In this document: positions 10,423-20,923 of the stretch, piece after piece
Numbering within the stretch: position 1 is the stretch's first letter
How the letters are laid out: each line of letters opens with the position of its first letter
Assembly (NCBI GenBank): GCA_014762505.1
Contig: JABURS010000041.1
Span: forward strand, 89,856-153,855
Length of the DNA stretch: 64,000 bases
Reading direction: 5' to 3'
Source: Chromatiales bacterium
GTDB taxonomy: Bacteria; Pseudomonadota; Gammaproteobacteria; SpSt-1174
Notes under the pieces: model-generated
Told to the model about the DNA's origin: nothing
What the model saw: only the letters and a program-made list of their open reading frames with translations
Database searches by the model: none
Translations under genes and position numbers: made by a program

Positions 10423-10943
10423 TGCAGGTAGCGGTCGAGGGCTGCATCCAGCGTGCCCTGGGCCTCCATGATGAGCTCGCAGACCTCGCGGGCGGCGCCG
10501 CGGCCGCCCGGATTGGCGGTGGTCCAGTGGGCGTGACGCTGTACCAGGTGGTGGGCATCGCCCACGGCGATGGCCAGTCCCACGCGGGTCATCACCGGCA
10601 GGTCGACGATGTCGTCGCCCACATAGGCGATCTGCTCGGGCGGCAGGCCGGTCTGTTCGCGCAGCTGCTCGAAGGCGGGCAGCTTCTCGCGGTGGCCCTG
10701 CAGCACGCGCTCGATGCCGAGATCCTGCATGCGCAGCTTGACCACGTTGGACTGGCGCCCGGTGAGGATGCCGACCTCCACACCGGAATCCTGCAGCATG
10801 CGCAGGCCGTGGCCGTCCTTGGAGTTGAAGGCCTTGTATTCCTGGCCGTCGTCACCGATGAACAGGCTGCCGTCGGTGAGCACGCCGTCCACGTCGAAGA
10901 TGACGAGCCGGATCTGGCGGGCCTTGTCGATGATGTCCTGCAT
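10419..10943 (-). CDS. kdsC: 3-deoxy-D-manno-octulosonate 8-phosphate phosphatase KdsC
   Basis: 174 residues of the HAD superfamily. The catalytic DxD is Asp17-Val-Asp19 in IFDVDGVLTDG, motif II is TGR, and the later metal site is YVGDDIVDLPVM. KdsC removes phosphate from Kdo-8-P, giving Kdo for lipid A-core assembly. It lies between kdsD (16 nt) and lptC (4-nt overlap), the canonical Kdo/LPS export order. Confidence 0.96.
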   Translation of the reverse strand: MQDIIDKARQIRLVIFDVDGVLTDGSLFIGDDGQEYKAFNSKDGHGLRMLQDSGVEVGILTGRQSNVVKLRMQDLGIERVLQGHREKLPAFEQLREQTGLPPEQIAYVGDDIVDLPVMTRVGLAIAVGDAHHLVQRHAHWTTANPGGRGAAREVCELIMEAQGTLDAALDRYLQ

Positions 10944-10959
10944 GTCGTCTCCCGTCGTC

Positions 10960-11940
10960 TCAGACCACGCCGGCGCGCAGCAGGTCGTGCATGTTGAGGG
11001 CGCCGATCAGCCGGCCCGTCTCGTCGACGACGGGCAGGGCGTTGATGCGGTTCTCCTCCATCATGTGCAGGGCCTCCACGGCGAGCATGGATTCGCGGGC
11101 CGTGCGGCAGTCGCGCGTCATCAGTTCGCCCACGCTGGTGCCGTGCACGTCGATGCCGTGGTCGAGCACGCGGCGCAGGTCGCCGTCGGTGAAGACGCCG
11201 AGCAGCTTGCCGGCCTCGTCGGTCACGGTGGTCATGCCCAGGCCCTTGCGGGTGATCTCGAGCAGGGCCTCGGCCAGCATCACGCCCTCGCGGGTGGCCG
11301 GGATCTCCCCGCCCTTGTGCATGATGTCGCCCACGTGCAGCAACAGGCGGCGGCCGAGGCGTCCGCCCGGGTGCGAGCGGGCGAAGTCGTCGGCGGTGAA
11401 GCCGCGCGCCTCCAGCAGGGCCACGGCCAGGGCGTCGCCCATGGCGAGCGTGGCGGTGGTGCTGGCGGTGGGGGCCAGGCCCAGCGGGCAGGCCTCCTTC
11501 TCCACGCTGATGTCGATGTGCACGTCGGATTCGCGGGCCAGGGTGGAGTTCGGGTTGCCGGTCATGGAGATGAGCGGCACGCCGATGCGCTTGATCAGCG
11601 GCACGATGGTGAGGATCTCGTCGGTCTCGCCGGAATTCGACAGGGCGATGACCACGTCCCGGGGGGTGATCATGCCCAGGTCGCCGTGGCTGGCCTCGCC
11701 CGGATGCATGAAGAAGGAGGGCGTGCCGGTGCTGGCCATGGTGGCGGCGATCTTGTCGCCGATGTGGCCGGACTTGCCCATGCCGGTGATCACCACGCGG
11801 CCCTCGCAGGCCAGCATGTGGCGGCAGGCGGTGACGAAGGCCTCGTCCACGCGGTCGCGCAGCGCCCGCACGGCGTCGGCCTCGGTGTCCAGCACGGCGA
11901 TGGCCAGCGTCTTGAGCTTGTCGGGGTGCATCTCGGTCAT
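10960..11940 (-). CDS. kdsD: Arabinose-5-phosphate isomerase KdsD
   Basis: 326 residues: an N-terminal SIS sugar-isomerase domain (GMGKSGHIGDKIAATMASTG, then HPGEASHGDLG) and two C-terminal CBS domains (from about residue 205). It interconverts ribulose 5-phosphate and arabinose 5-phosphate, the first step of Kdo synthesis. It is located between yrbG and kdsC as in E. coli. Confidence 0.96.
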   Translation of the reverse strand: MTEMHPDKLKTLAIAVLDTEADAVRALRDRVDEAFVTACRHMLACEGRVVITGMGKSGHIGDKIAATMASTGTPSFFMHPGEASHGDLGMITPRDVVIALSNSGETDEILTIVPLIKRIGVPLISMTGNPNSTLARESDVHIDISVEKEACPLGLAPTASTTATLAMGDALAVALLEARGFTADDFARSHPGGRLGRRLLLHVGDIMHKGGEIPATREGVMLAEALLEITRKGLGMTTVTDEAGKLLGVFTDGDLRRVLDHGIDVHGTSVGELMTRDCRTARESMLAVEALHMMEENRINALPVVDETGRLIGALNMHDLLRAGVV

Positions 11941-11978
11941 GTCGTGGTCCTTGGTATCCAGTATGTCGTGGCGTCCGC

Positions 11979-12950
11979 TCAGCCCGGGTTGACGCTCATG
12001 AACAGCAGCGCCTGATAGCCGACGAAACAGGCCAACAGTATGCCGCCTTCCAGGCGGTTGATGCGCCCCGGTCCGCGAAAGCCATAGGCCATCAACAGCA
12101 GGGCGACGGTCAGACCCAGCATCACCGGGTAGTCGCGGCTGAGCACGGCGGGCTCGAAGATGCCGGGGGCGATGAGGCCGGGCAGGGCCAGTACGCCGAG
12201 GATATTGAACATGTTGGAGCCGATAACGTTCCCGATGGCGATGTCGGCCTCGTTCTTCAGCGCACTCACTAGGCTCGCCGCCAGTTCCGGCAGGCTGGTG
12301 CCGATGGCGATGATGGTCAGGCCGATGATGAGGTCGCTCACGCCCAGGGCCTGGGCCACCTCCACCGCGCCCCAGACGGCCAGGCGCGAGCTGGCCAGCA
12401 GCAGGACGAGCCCCAGCACCAGCCAGAAGACGGCCTTGCCCATGGGCAGCACCGGTACCTCGGCCTCGTATTCGGCCTCCATGGGGTCGCTGGTATCGCG
12501 CGACTGGAGTCCCGTGCGGATCACCCAGATCATCACCACCAGCAGGCCGCCCATCAGCAGGAGGCCGTCGAGTAGCGAGAGATCGCCGTCATACAGCAGC
12601 GCCAGCACCAGCAGGGTGATGAGGATCAGCAGCGGCATCTCCCGGCGCAGGGTCTGGGAGTGCACGGCCAGTGGTGCGACCAGGGCGGTGACGCCGAGGA
12701 TCAGGGCGATGTTGGTGATGTTGGAGCCGATGGCGTTGCCGATGGCCATGCCCGGGCTGCCTTCAAAGGCGGAGAAGCCGGCGATCAGCATCTCCGGCGC
12801 CGAGGTGCCGAAGCCGACGATGGTCAGGCCGATCACCATGGGCGAGACGCCGAGGTTGCGGGCCAGGCCGGCGGCGCCGGCGATGAAGCGGTCGGCGCTC
12901 CAGATGACGATGGCAAAGCCCAGGATGATGGCGGTCAGCGGTAGCAGCAT
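11979..12950 (-). CDS. yrbG: CaCA-family calcium/sodium antiporter, YrbG type
   Basis: 323 residues from ATG at 12950, about ten membrane helices in two homologous halves. Each half carries an alpha-repeat: GFGTSAPEM with GNAIGSNITNI in the first, and IGTSLPELAASLVSALKN with GNVIGSNMFNILG in the second. These are the ion-binding motifs of the Ca2+/cation antiporter superfamily. The gene is the first of the leftward kds-lpt-rpoN array. The transported ions are assumed from the family, not shown here. Confidence 0.93.
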   Translation of the reverse strand: MLLPLTAIILGFAIVIWSADRFIAGAAGLARNLGVSPMVIGLTIVGFGTSAPEMLIAGFSAFEGSPGMAIGNAIGSNITNIALILGVTALVAPLAVHSQTLRREMPLLILITLLVLALLYDGDLSLLDGLLLMGGLLVVMIWVIRTGLQSRDTSDPMEAEYEAEVPVLPMGKAVFWLVLGLVLLLASSRLAVWGAVEVAQALGVSDLIIGLTIIAIGTSLPELAASLVSALKNEADIAIGNVIGSNMFNILGVLALPGLIAPGIFEPAVLSRDYPVMLGLTVALLLMAYGFRGPGRINRLEGGILLACFVGYQALLFMSVNPG

Positions 12951-12998
12951 GTTCGGTTCGGGTGGTTGCGTTGACGGGTTTCGGCCCAAAGTCGGCGA

Positions 12999-13943
12999 TT
13001 ATACATGGCGCGCGCCGGCAATCTGCAGTACGCATTCGCTGAGACTGTGCCGGGGGCTCCAGCCGAGCTGCTCGCGGGCGCGGGTCGAGTTCACGGCCAG
13101 GTCGTGCTGCATGCCCTGCACCCAGCCCGGCTCGCCCACCTCCGGCAGCAGCCACCAGGCCAGCCGATGGGCGAGCGCGGCCAGCCCCAGTGGCAGGGGC
13201 AGGGCGTGGCGGTGGGTGAGCCGGATCATGTCGCGAAAGCTCATGGCCCCGTCGGCGGCGAGGTTGTAGGCCCCGGCCGGACCGCCGCGCGCGGCCAGCA
13301 CGATGGCCTCGGCGACATCGTCCTCCCACACGCACTGGGTGAGCGCCGGGCGCGGCAGGCGGGGGTAGAAGGGCTGGCGCAGCAGCGCCTTCAGCAGCGG
13401 ATGGGCCTGGGGTCCGAGGATGACATGGGGCCGCAGGCGGATCACGCGGGTTTCGGGGTGCGCGGCCTCGAGGCCGTCCAGCCACTGCTCCACCGCCACC
13501 TTGTCCTCCGCGTAGGCAAAGCCCGGCATGGCGCGCAGGGGCTGGGTCTCGTCCATCAGCGGCGGGTTGTCGGGCCAGGCCCCATACACCGAGGCGCTGG
13601 AGACGAAGACGAGGCGCGGCACCCCGGTGGCCACGGCCTGCGTGAAGACGTTGCGACTGCCCTCGACGTTGACCTCGCGCACGGTCTCGCGCCGGTGGCG
13701 GGCCCGGCCGAGACGGCCGCCCATGAGAACGAAGGCCATGTGGACCAGGGCATCGGCGCCTTGCAGCAGGGTGCCGATGCCCGGGTCGCGCACGTCGGCA
13801 ATCACGGCGCGAAAGCGGGGATCGGGGTAGTCGTGGGCGGCATGGTCGATGCCGATGACCTCCGTGACCCCGGGCTCGCGCAGTAGCCGCGGGACGAGGA
13901 CCCGGGCGAGGTGGCCGGCGCTGCCGGTGACGACCAGCCGCAT
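12999..13943 (-). CDS. NAD-dependent epimerase/dehydratase (extended SDR)
   Basis: 314 residues of an extended short-chain dehydrogenase. The cofactor motif at the N terminus is VTGSAGHLA (third Gly replaced by Ala13), and the catalytic set is Ser in VSSASVYG plus Tyr144 and Lys148 in AYAEDK. The C-terminal half, which binds substrate, gives no clear clue to the sugar or sterol acted on. The gene lies 6 bp after a flavin oxidoreductase gene on the same strand and is probably co-transcribed. This pair is not part of the conserved yrbG-mla neighbourhood. Confidence 0.8.
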   Translation of the reverse strand: MRLVVTGSAGHLARVLVPRLLREPGVTEVIGIDHAAHDYPDPRFRAVIADVRDPGIGTLLQGADALVHMAFVLMGGRLGRARHRRETVREVNVEGSRNVFTQAVATGVPRLVFVSSASVYGAWPDNPPLMDETQPLRAMPGFAYAEDKVAVEQWLDGLEAAHPETRVIRLRPHVILGPQAHPLLKALLRQPFYPRLPRPALTQCVWEDDVAEAIVLAARGGPAGAYNLAADGAMSFRDMIRLTHRHALPLPLGLAALAHRLAWWLLPEVGEPGWVQGMQHDLAVNSTRAREQLGWSPRHSLSECVLQIAGARHV

Positions 13944-13949
13944 CGCGTG

Positions 13950-15035
13950 TCAGTCGCTGCCGTTCACGGCCGGCATGACGGTGTCGGCGAACAGCTGCAT
14001 GGTCTCGCGCACCGCCCCGGTGGGCATGGCGCCCGCGCCGAAGGCGCAGAGCAGGTGATCGACGCCTTCGGCCCGCAGGGCCTCTACACGCTTGAGGCAG
14101 TGCTCGGGGTCGCCCACCGCGGCCATGCCCAGGGTGTCGAGCAGGGTGAGGTTCACGGCCTTGTTGATGAGCCCGCGGAACTTGCCCATCTTGCGGTAGT
14201 ACTCGTAGCCCTCGTAGAGCTTCTCCAGCACCGGCCGGGTCTGGTTGAGGAGCTGGCCGTAGAACCACTCGAAGGGTTCGCGGGCGCGCTCGCGGGCGAC
14301 CTTGCCCGACGCGTGGCAGTACACGCCCAGCGTCATGGCCACGCGCGGGTTCTGTCCGCTGGCGGCCGGCCCGTCGCCGTGGTGGCGCCGCCAGGCCTCG
14401 CGGTAGTGGCGGATGTCCTCGCGCACCATGAACCAGGGCTTGAAGGGGCCCACCAGCACGCCGATGCCCAGGCGTGCGGCCATCTCGAAGCTGTCGGGGC
14501 TGACCGCCGCGGTCCACAGCGGCGGATGCGGCCGCTGGACGACCTTGGGCAGGATCTCCAGGTCTTCGAAATGGAAATGCCGGCCGGCGTAGGACAGCGG
14601 CTCGCCGCTGAAGGAGCGGCGCACGATGTCCAGGGCCTCCTCCGTGTAGCTGCGGCTGTCGGCCATGGAGACGCCGAAGGTGGCGTATTCCTGGGGTGAA
14701 AAGCCGCGGCCGAAGCCGAACTCGGCGCGCCCGTTCGAGAGCACGTCCAGGGTCGCGACCCGTTCGGCCACCCGCACGGGGTGGTGGTAGGGCAGGGGGA
14801 AGATGGCATTGCCCAGGCGCAGGCGGGAGGTGCGCTGCGAGGCGGCGGCCAGGAACATGTCGGGCGCGGTGCTGTGCGAGTAGCCGGGCATGAAGTGGTG
14901 TTCCACCAGCCAGGCGGTGCGAAAGCCGAGCGTCTCGGCCAGCGCGAGTTCCTCCAGGGTCTCGGCGTAGACCTGCGCCTCCGGCCGCGGCAGGAAGGGC
15001 GGAACCGACAGTTCATGAAAGAGATCGAAGTGCAT
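13950..15035 (-). CDS. LLM-class (luciferase-like) flavin-dependent oxidoreductase
   Basis: A bacterial luciferase-like TIM-barrel protein of about 361 residues. It shows the typical N-terminal MHFDLFHELSVPPF strand, the AWLVEHHF segment, the FGFGRGFSP flavin-phosphate loop and the TAAVSPDSFEMAARLGIG region. Such enzymes are FMN- or F420-dependent monooxygenases or dehydrogenases; substrate cannot be told from sequence. ATG codons at 15053, 15044 and 15035 are all in frame. I use 15035 because it aligns the first beta strand with the family. The gene is divergent from the DUF72-like gene and upstream of the SDR gene. Confidence 0.82.
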   Translation of the reverse strand: MHFDLFHELSVPPFLPRPEAQVYAETLEELALAETLGFRTAWLVEHHFMPGYSHSTAPDMFLAAASQRTSRLRLGNAIFPLPYHHPVRVAERVATLDVLSNGRAEFGFGRGFSPQEYATFGVSMADSRSYTEEALDIVRRSFSGEPLSYAGRHFHFEDLEILPKVVQRPHPPLWTAAVSPDSFEMAARLGIGVLVGPFKPWFMVREDIRHYREAWRRHHGDGPAASGQNPRVAMTLGVYCHASGKVARERAREPFEWFYGQLLNQTRPVLEKLYEGYEYYRKMGKFRGLINKAVNLTLLDTLGMAAVGDPEHCLKRVEALRAEGVDHLLCAFGAGAMPTGAVRETMQLFADTVMPAVNGSD

Positions 15036-15174
15036 GGCCGGCATTCTACTCATCCCGGCCCGACCCTGGCCACAGAAACGCCGGGGTGTGCGCCTGCCGG
15101 GGCGCTCTGGCGCTGTCAGCCTGTGTTAAGCTGCGCCACCTTAGTGTGGCCGCAGCCTGGAGAACGGAGCACCC

Positions 15175-15759
15175 ATGACGCAGCAGCTCGTCCGACACAT
15201 CACCCTCGGCGCCCTGGGCTGGGATCGCGACGATCCCGTCTATCCGGAGGATCTGCCGGTGGAGTGGCGGCTCGCGTACTACGCCAACAACCGGGCGGCG
15301 GTGTGGGTGCCGGCCGAGACCTGGCTGGGCGGGACCACGCCGAATACCGCCGCCTGGCGCGAGGACGTGAACGAGGGTTTTCGCTTCGTGGTGGCCCTGG
15401 ACGAGCGGCATGCCGATGCCCCGGGACGGGCGGCGATCGCGGCGGCGATTGGTGCGCTGGGCGAGCAGCTCGCAGCGGTGGTGGCGACGGCCGGCGTGCA
15501 CTCGGCCGTGCTCGGGGACCGCCATGCCGGGCTGCGCGTCGACCCGGCAGCGGTATGGCGGGGCGTGGCGGTGCCCGCCGCCGAGGTGCGGCTGGGCATC
15601 GTGCCGGCCGACCGGCTGGACTCGCCGCGCGCCATGCGCGAGGTGCTCGAGGCCTTTGCCGCTGCCGCCACCGTGCCGGCGCCCTGCCTGTTCGTCGACG
15701 GGCCGCTGGGCCTGCTCGAGGACCTCGATACACTGGGCCGCCTCATGGGCGTTTGTTGA
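15175..15759 (+). CDS. Short DUF72/YecE-like protein of unknown function
   Basis: 194 residues behind a good ribosome binding site (ACGGAG). The first ~75 residues resemble the start of DUF72 barrels: a GxLGWD turn, YPEDLPVEWRLAYYAN, then a Trp and the WREDVNEGFRFVV segment. Full DUF72 proteins are about 240-280 residues, so this one is shorter, and the later family motifs are not recognisable. The C-terminal half is Ala- and Leu-rich. It precedes mlaF by 76 bp and carries the candidate mla -35 box over its stop codon. The DUF72 link is my inference from pattern only. Confidence 0.6.
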   Translation: MTQQLVRHITLGALGWDRDDPVYPEDLPVEWRLAYYANNRAAVWVPAETWLGGTTPNTAAWREDVNEGFRFVVALDERHADAPGRAAIAAAIGALGEQLAAVVATAGVHSAVLGDRHAGLRVDPAAVWRGVAVPAAEVRLGIVPADRLDSPRAMREVLEAFAAAATVPAPCLFVDGPLGLLEDLDTLGRLMGVC

Positions 15760-15784
15760 CACCCGTCACAACAGCAAAGAAACT
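15756..15784 (+). promoter_or_regulatory. Candidate promoter of the mlaFEDCB operon
   Basis: A perfect TTGACA (15756-15761) overlaps the stop codon of the upstream gene. Seventeen bases on lies GAAACT (15779-15784), a weak -10 match. A start near 15791 would give a leader of about 45 nt before mlaF. The -35 is strong and the -10 poor. Confidence 0.35.
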
Positions 15785-15835
15785 GCGGGGCTTGATCCAG
15801 GCGGGTTGCCGGAGATCCGGACTATCACGACACAC

Positions 15836-16669
15836 ATGACAAGCGGAACGGGACAGGGCGGTCAGCCACTCATCGAGGTGCGTGGCCTGCATTTTGCGCG
15901 CGGCAGGCGGAAGATCTTCGACGGCCTGGACCTGGACATCCACGCCGGTCGCATCACGGCCATCATGGGCCCGAGCGGCACCGGCAAGACCACCCTGCTC
16001 AAGCTCATCGGCGGCCAGCTGCGCCCGCAGCGCGGCACGATCCGCGTGGACGGGCAGGACGTGCACCGTCTCGGTCGCGGCGATCTCTACCGCCTGCGCC
16101 GGCGCATGGGCATGCTGTTCCAGACCGGGGCGCTGCTCACCGATCTGAGCGTGTTCGACAACGTCGCCTTTCCGCTGCGGGAGCACACCCGTCTGCCCGA
16201 GCGCATGATGCGCGACCTGGTACTGATGAAGCTCGAGGCCGTGGGGCTGCGCGGGGCGCGCGACCTGATGCCGGCCGAGCTCTCCGGCGGCATGGCCCGA
16301 CGCGTGGCCCTGGCCCGCGCCATTGCCCTGGACCCGATGATGATCATGTACGACGAGCCCTTCACCGGGCTCGATCCCATCACCATGGGCACCATCGTCA
16401 CCCTGATCAAGCGGCTCAACGACGCCATCCAGCTGACCAGTATCGTGGTCTCGCACGATGTGCCGGAGACGCTGTCCATCGCCGATGACGTCTACCTGAT
16501 CGCCGACGGCAAGGTGGTGGAGCACGGCAGCCCCGACGCCCTGGCGAAGACCGCCTCGGCCTGGGCCGACCAGTTCCTCAAGGGCCTGCCGGACGGCCCG
16601 GTGCCCTTCCACTACCCGGCCGCCGACTACCGCGAGGACCTGATGAACGGAGGACGTGATGCTCGATAG
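15836..16669 (+). CDS. mlaF: Phospholipid transport ABC ATPase MlaF
   Basis: 277 residues from ATG at 15836. Walker [12 protein letters not shown], signature [15 protein letters not shown], Walker [14 protein letters not shown] and the switch His in VVSHD are intact. MlaF powers the MlaFEDB inner-membrane complex that moves phospholipids between inner and outer membranes and maintains outer-membrane asymmetry. It overlaps mlaE by 11 bases. The C terminus ([14 protein letters not shown]) fits the MlaF tail that packs on the neighbouring subunit. Confidence 0.95.
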   Translation: MTSGTGQGGQPLIEVRGLHFARGRRKIFDGLDLDIHAGRITAIMGPSGTGKTTLLKLIGGQLRPQRGTIRVDGQDVHRLGRGDLYRLRRRMGMLFQTGALLTDLSVFDNVAFPLREHTRLPERMMRDLVLMKLEAVGLRGARDLMPAELSGGMARRVALARAIALDPMMIMYDEPFTGLDPITMGTIVTLIKRLNDAIQLTSIVVSHDVPETLSIADDVYLIADGKVVEHGSPDALAKTASAWADQFLKGLPDGPVPFHYPAADYREDLMNGGRDAR

Positions 16670-17441
16670 CCTGGCACGTCTGGGTCGCTGGGGCCTCGGG
16701 ATGTTCGAGCGCCTGGGGCGCGGACACCTGTTCCTGTTGTCCACGCTCGGCGGGCTGCACGTGCTCTTCAGCCGCCCCCGGCTGGTGATTCGCGAGGTCT
16801 ACGCCGTCGGCGTGCTGTCGCTGCTGATCATCGTGGTCTCCGGCGGCTTCGTGGGCATGGTGCTGGGCCTGCAGGGCTATAACACCCTGGTGGACTTCGG
16901 TGCCGAGCAGTCGCTGGGCTCGGTGGTGGCCCTGTCGCTGCTGCGTGAGCTGGGACCGGTGGTCACGGCCCTGCTGTTCGCCGGGCGGGCCGGCTCGGCA
17001 CTCACCGCGGAGATCGGCCTGATGAAGTCCACCGAGCAGCTCTCGGGCATGGAGATGATGGCCGTCGACCCGATGCGCCGCGTGATCGCGCCGCGCTTCC
17101 TGGCCGGGTTCTTCTCCATGCCCTTGCTCGCCACCATCTTCAGCGCCGTGGGCGTGATGGGAGGCTACTTCGTCGGTGTGGGCCTGCTCGGCGTCGACGC
17201 CGGGGCCTTCTGGTCGCAGATGCAGGACAGCGTCGATTTCAACGAGGACGTGATGAACGGGGTGATCAAGAGCGTGGTCTTCGGCCTGGTGGTCACCTGG
17301 ATCGCCCTGTTCGAGGGCTACGACGCCACGCCCACCTCCGAGGGCGTGAGCCGTGCCACCACCCGTACCGTGGTGCATTCCTCGCTCGCGGTGCTGGGGC
17401 TGGACTTCATCCTCACGGGCCTGATGTTCAACAAGATCTGA
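16659..17441 (+). CDS. mlaE: Phospholipid ABC transporter permease MlaE
   Basis: 260 residues with about five to six membrane helices and the MlaE/permease motif around [24 protein letters not shown] and the [13 protein letters not shown] coupling helix. I selected ATG at 16659 because GGAGG (16649-16653) is five bases upstream; the GTG three bases earlier is too close. It is the inner-membrane channel of the Mla complex and partners MlaF and the MlaD hexamer. Confidence 0.95.
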   Translation: MLDSLARLGRWGLGMFERLGRGHLFLLSTLGGLHVLFSRPRLVIREVYAVGVLSLLIIVVSGGFVGMVLGLQGYNTLVDFGAEQSLGSVVALSLLRELGPVVTALLFAGRAGSALTAEIGLMKSTEQLSGMEMMAVDPMRRVIAPRFLAGFFSMPLLATIFSAVGVMGGYFVGVGLLGVDAGAFWSQMQDSVDFNEDVMNGVIKSVVFGLVVTWIALFEGYDATPTSEGVSRATTRTVVHSSLAVLGLDFILTGLMFNKI

Positions 17442-17458
17442 ACGCGGATAGAGCTGTC

Positions 17459-17920
17459 ATGGAAACCACAAGAAAAATCGAGATCCTGGTCGGGTTGTTC
17501 ATTGCCGCGGGTTTCGCCGCCCTGTTCATGCTGGCCATGCAGGTGAGCAACCTGAGCAGCTTCAACAGCGCCACCGGCTACCAGGTGACGGCCCAGTTCG
17601 ACAACATCGGCGGCCTCAAGGTGCGTTCTCCCGTGACCGTCTCCGGGGTGCGCATCGGGCGCGTCACCGAGATCCGTTACGACCCGCAGAGCTTTCGCGC
17701 CGAGGCCACACTGACGCTGGACGCCCAGCACGACTATCTGCCGGCGGACACCATCGCCTCCATCTACACGGCGGGTCTGCTCGGCGAGCAGTACGTGGCG
17801 CTGGAACCCGGTGCCGATACCGAGGTCCTGAAGGATGGGGATCGCATCGAGTTCACCCAGTCCGCACTGGTACTGGAGGAGATGGTGAGCCGCGTCCTCA
17901 ACCGGCTGACCACCAACTGA
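17459..17920 (+). CDS. mlaD: Phospholipid-binding MCE protein MlaD
   Basis: 153 residues: one N-terminal membrane anchor (about 8-28, VGLFIAAGFAALFMLAM) and one MCE domain (about 40-120, with NIGGLKVRSPVTVSGVRIGRV). MlaD forms a periplasmic hexameric ring over MlaE through which lipid passes. The C-terminal helix (LEEMVSRVLNRL) probably lines the central pore. Follows mlaE by 17 nt. Confidence 0.95.
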   Translation: METTRKIEILVGLFIAAGFAALFMLAMQVSNLSSFNSATGYQVTAQFDNIGGLKVRSPVTVSGVRIGRVTEIRYDPQSFRAEATLTLDAQHDYLPADTIASIYTAGLLGEQYVALEPGADTEVLKDGDRIEFTQSALVLEEMVSRVLNRLTTN

Positions 17921-17931
17921 GAGGACAGGTC

Positions 17932-18561
17932 ATGAAATTCCTGAACACACTCATCGCCGCCTTGCTGTCCCTCGGCCTGATGAATGCGGCCGTGGCGGTG
18001 GCCGCGCAGTCGCCGGAAGACATGATCCGCGACGCCTCCGAACGCGTGATGAAGATCCTCGACGAGGACAGCCAGCGCATCGCCAACGACCCGGAGTATG
18101 CGCTCAAGCTGGTCGACGAGATCATCATGCCGCTGATCGATTTCGACGCCATCAGCAAGCTCACCCTCGGGCGGCACTGGCGCGATGCCACGCCGGCGCA
18201 ACGCGAGCGCTTCATGAACGAGTTCAAGGTGATGCTGGTGCGCACCTACACCCGTTCGCTGGTCGACTATACCGGCGCCAGTGTCATCTATCTGCCGGCC
18301 CGCGGTGACGCCAGCAGCGGGCGTACCACGGTATACACCGAGGTGGACGTGGGCGGCGGCAAGCCGCGCGTGCCCGTCAACTACAGCCTGCGCCAGGTCG
18401 GCGAGGAGTGGCTGGTCTACGACGTGACCATCGACGGACTGAGCCTGGTGAAGAACTACCGCACCAGTTTCAACGAGGAGATCGCCCAGACCGGCCTGCA
18501 GGCCCTCATCGATCGCCTGGCCCAGGCCAACCGCGATGGCGAGGTCGACCCGGTCCAATGA
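17932..18561 (+). CDS. mlaC: Periplasmic phospholipid shuttle MlaC
   Basis: 209 residues: a cleavable signal peptide (residues 1 to about 24, ending VAVAA) and an MlaC/Ttg2 domain with the characteristic segment IDFDAISKLTLGRHWRDATPAQRERF. MlaC carries single phospholipids between the MlaA-porin complex at the outer membrane and MlaFEDB. It is 11 nt after mlaD and its stop overlaps the mlaB start (ATGA). Confidence 0.94.
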   Translation: MKFLNTLIAALLSLGLMNAAVAVAAQSPEDMIRDASERVMKILDEDSQRIANDPEYALKLVDEIIMPLIDFDAISKLTLGRHWRDATPAQRERFMNEFKVMLVRTYTRSLVDYTGASVIYLPARGDASSGRTTVYTEVDVGGGKPRVPVNYSLRQVGEEWLVYDVTIDGLSLVKNYRTSFNEEIAQTGLQALIDRLAQANRDGEVDPVQ

Positions 18562-18857
18562 CCGCGCCGCGTCTGGAACGTACGGCCGAGGGTCGTTACC
18601 GGCTGATCGGCTCGCTCACGGTCGAGTCGGTGCCGGCCCTGCTCGCGGCCTCGACCGGCATGCTCGGGGCCGGGCAGGCGGAGATCGACTGCGCCGGCAT
18701 CGAGCATGCCGACAGTGCCGCCGTGGCGCTGATGCTGGAGTGGCTGCGCCAGGCCGAGGCCGCCGGTGGCCAGGTCGTGTTTCGTGACATGCCCGAACGC
18801 CTGCGTGCCATCGTCGCACTCAGCGACCTCGACGAGGTCATCCCCCTCGCGCACTGA
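18558..18857 (+). CDS. mlaB: STAS-domain protein MlaB
   Basis: 99 residues of a STAS domain with the conserved DCAGIEHADSAAVALMLEW loop. MlaB binds MlaF in the cytoplasm and stabilises the ATPase. ATG at 18558 overlaps the mlaC stop by four bases. In many gammaproteobacteria a BolA-family gene (ibaG) lies between mlaB and murA; here there is only a 136-bp gap with a terminator. Confidence 0.9.
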   Translation: MTAPRLERTAEGRYRLIGSLTVESVPALLAASTGMLGAGQAEIDCAGIEHADSAAVALMLEWLRQAEAAGGQVVFRDMPERLRAIVALSDLDEVIPLAH

Positions 18858-18867
18858 ACGACGGTGA

Positions 18868-20253
<1,386 letters not shown>

Positions 20254-20280
20254 GGCCGGCGAACAGAACAGAGGCAGACC

Positions 20281-20913
20281 ATGACCGAGACATTGACCAT
20301 CGCCCTGTCCAAGGGGCGCATCTTCAAGGAAACCGTGCCGCTGCTGGCGGCCGCCGGCATCGAGCCGCTGGACGATCCGGAGAAGAGCCGCAAGCTCATC
20401 CTCGACACCAACCGCGAGGACGTGAAGCTCGTCATCATCCGCGCCTCCGACGTGCCGACCTATGTGCAGTACGGGGCGGCCGACATCGGCGTGGCGGGCA
20501 AGGACGTGCTGATGGAGCACGGCGGGGCCGGGATCTACGAGCCGCTGGACCTGAAGATCGCCCAGTGCCGGCTGATGGTGGCCGGGCGCCCCGATGCGAA
20601 GCCGCGCGGCGGGCGCCTGCGTATCGCCACCAAGTTCGTGGACAGCACCCGCCGCTTCTACGCCGCGCAGGGCAAGCAGGTGGAGATCATCAAGCTCTAC
20701 GGCTCCATGGAGCTGGCGCCCATCGTCGGCCTGGCCGACTATATTGTGGATCTGGTCGATACCGGCAACACGCTCCGGGCCAACGGCCTGGAGCCGCTGG
20801 AGCACATCGCCCACATCAGCTCGCGGCTGATCGTGAACAAGGCGGCGATGAAGATGAAGCACGCCCGCGTGAAGGCGCTGATCGAGCAATTGAAAAGCGC
20901 GGTGGAAAAGTAG
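20281..20913 (+). CDS. hisG: ATP phosphoribosyltransferase, short form HisG
   Basis: 210 residues. It has the HisG start [18 protein letters not shown] and the PRPP-binding region [20 protein letters not shown]. The C-terminal ~80-residue regulatory domain of long HisG is absent. Short HisG enzymes need the HisRS-like subunit HisZ for activity and histidine feedback; hisZ is not in this window. It catalyses the first step of histidine synthesis. The end of the gene carries a promoter for aroG. Confidence 0.95.
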   Translation: MTETLTIALSKGRIFKETVPLLAAAGIEPLDDPEKSRKLILDTNREDVKLVIIRASDVPTYVQYGAADIGVAGKDVLMEHGGAGIYEPLDLKIAQCRLMVAGRPDAKPRGGRLRIATKFVDSTRRFYAAQGKQVEIIKLYGSMELAPIVGLADYIVDLVDTGNTLRANGLEPLEHIAHISSRLIVNKAAMKMKHARVKALIEQLKSAVEK

Positions 20914-20919
20914 TTTAAT
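20890..20919 (+). promoter_or_regulatory. Candidate aroG promoter inside the 3' end of hisG
   Basis: TTGAAA (20890-20895) and TTTAAT (20914-20919) are separated by 18 bp; each matches the sigma70 consensus at 5 of 6 positions. Transcription would start near 20926, right at an inverted repeat. The AT-rich run is conspicuous in this GC-rich sequence. Confidence 0.6.
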
Positions 20920-20923
20920 GCAG

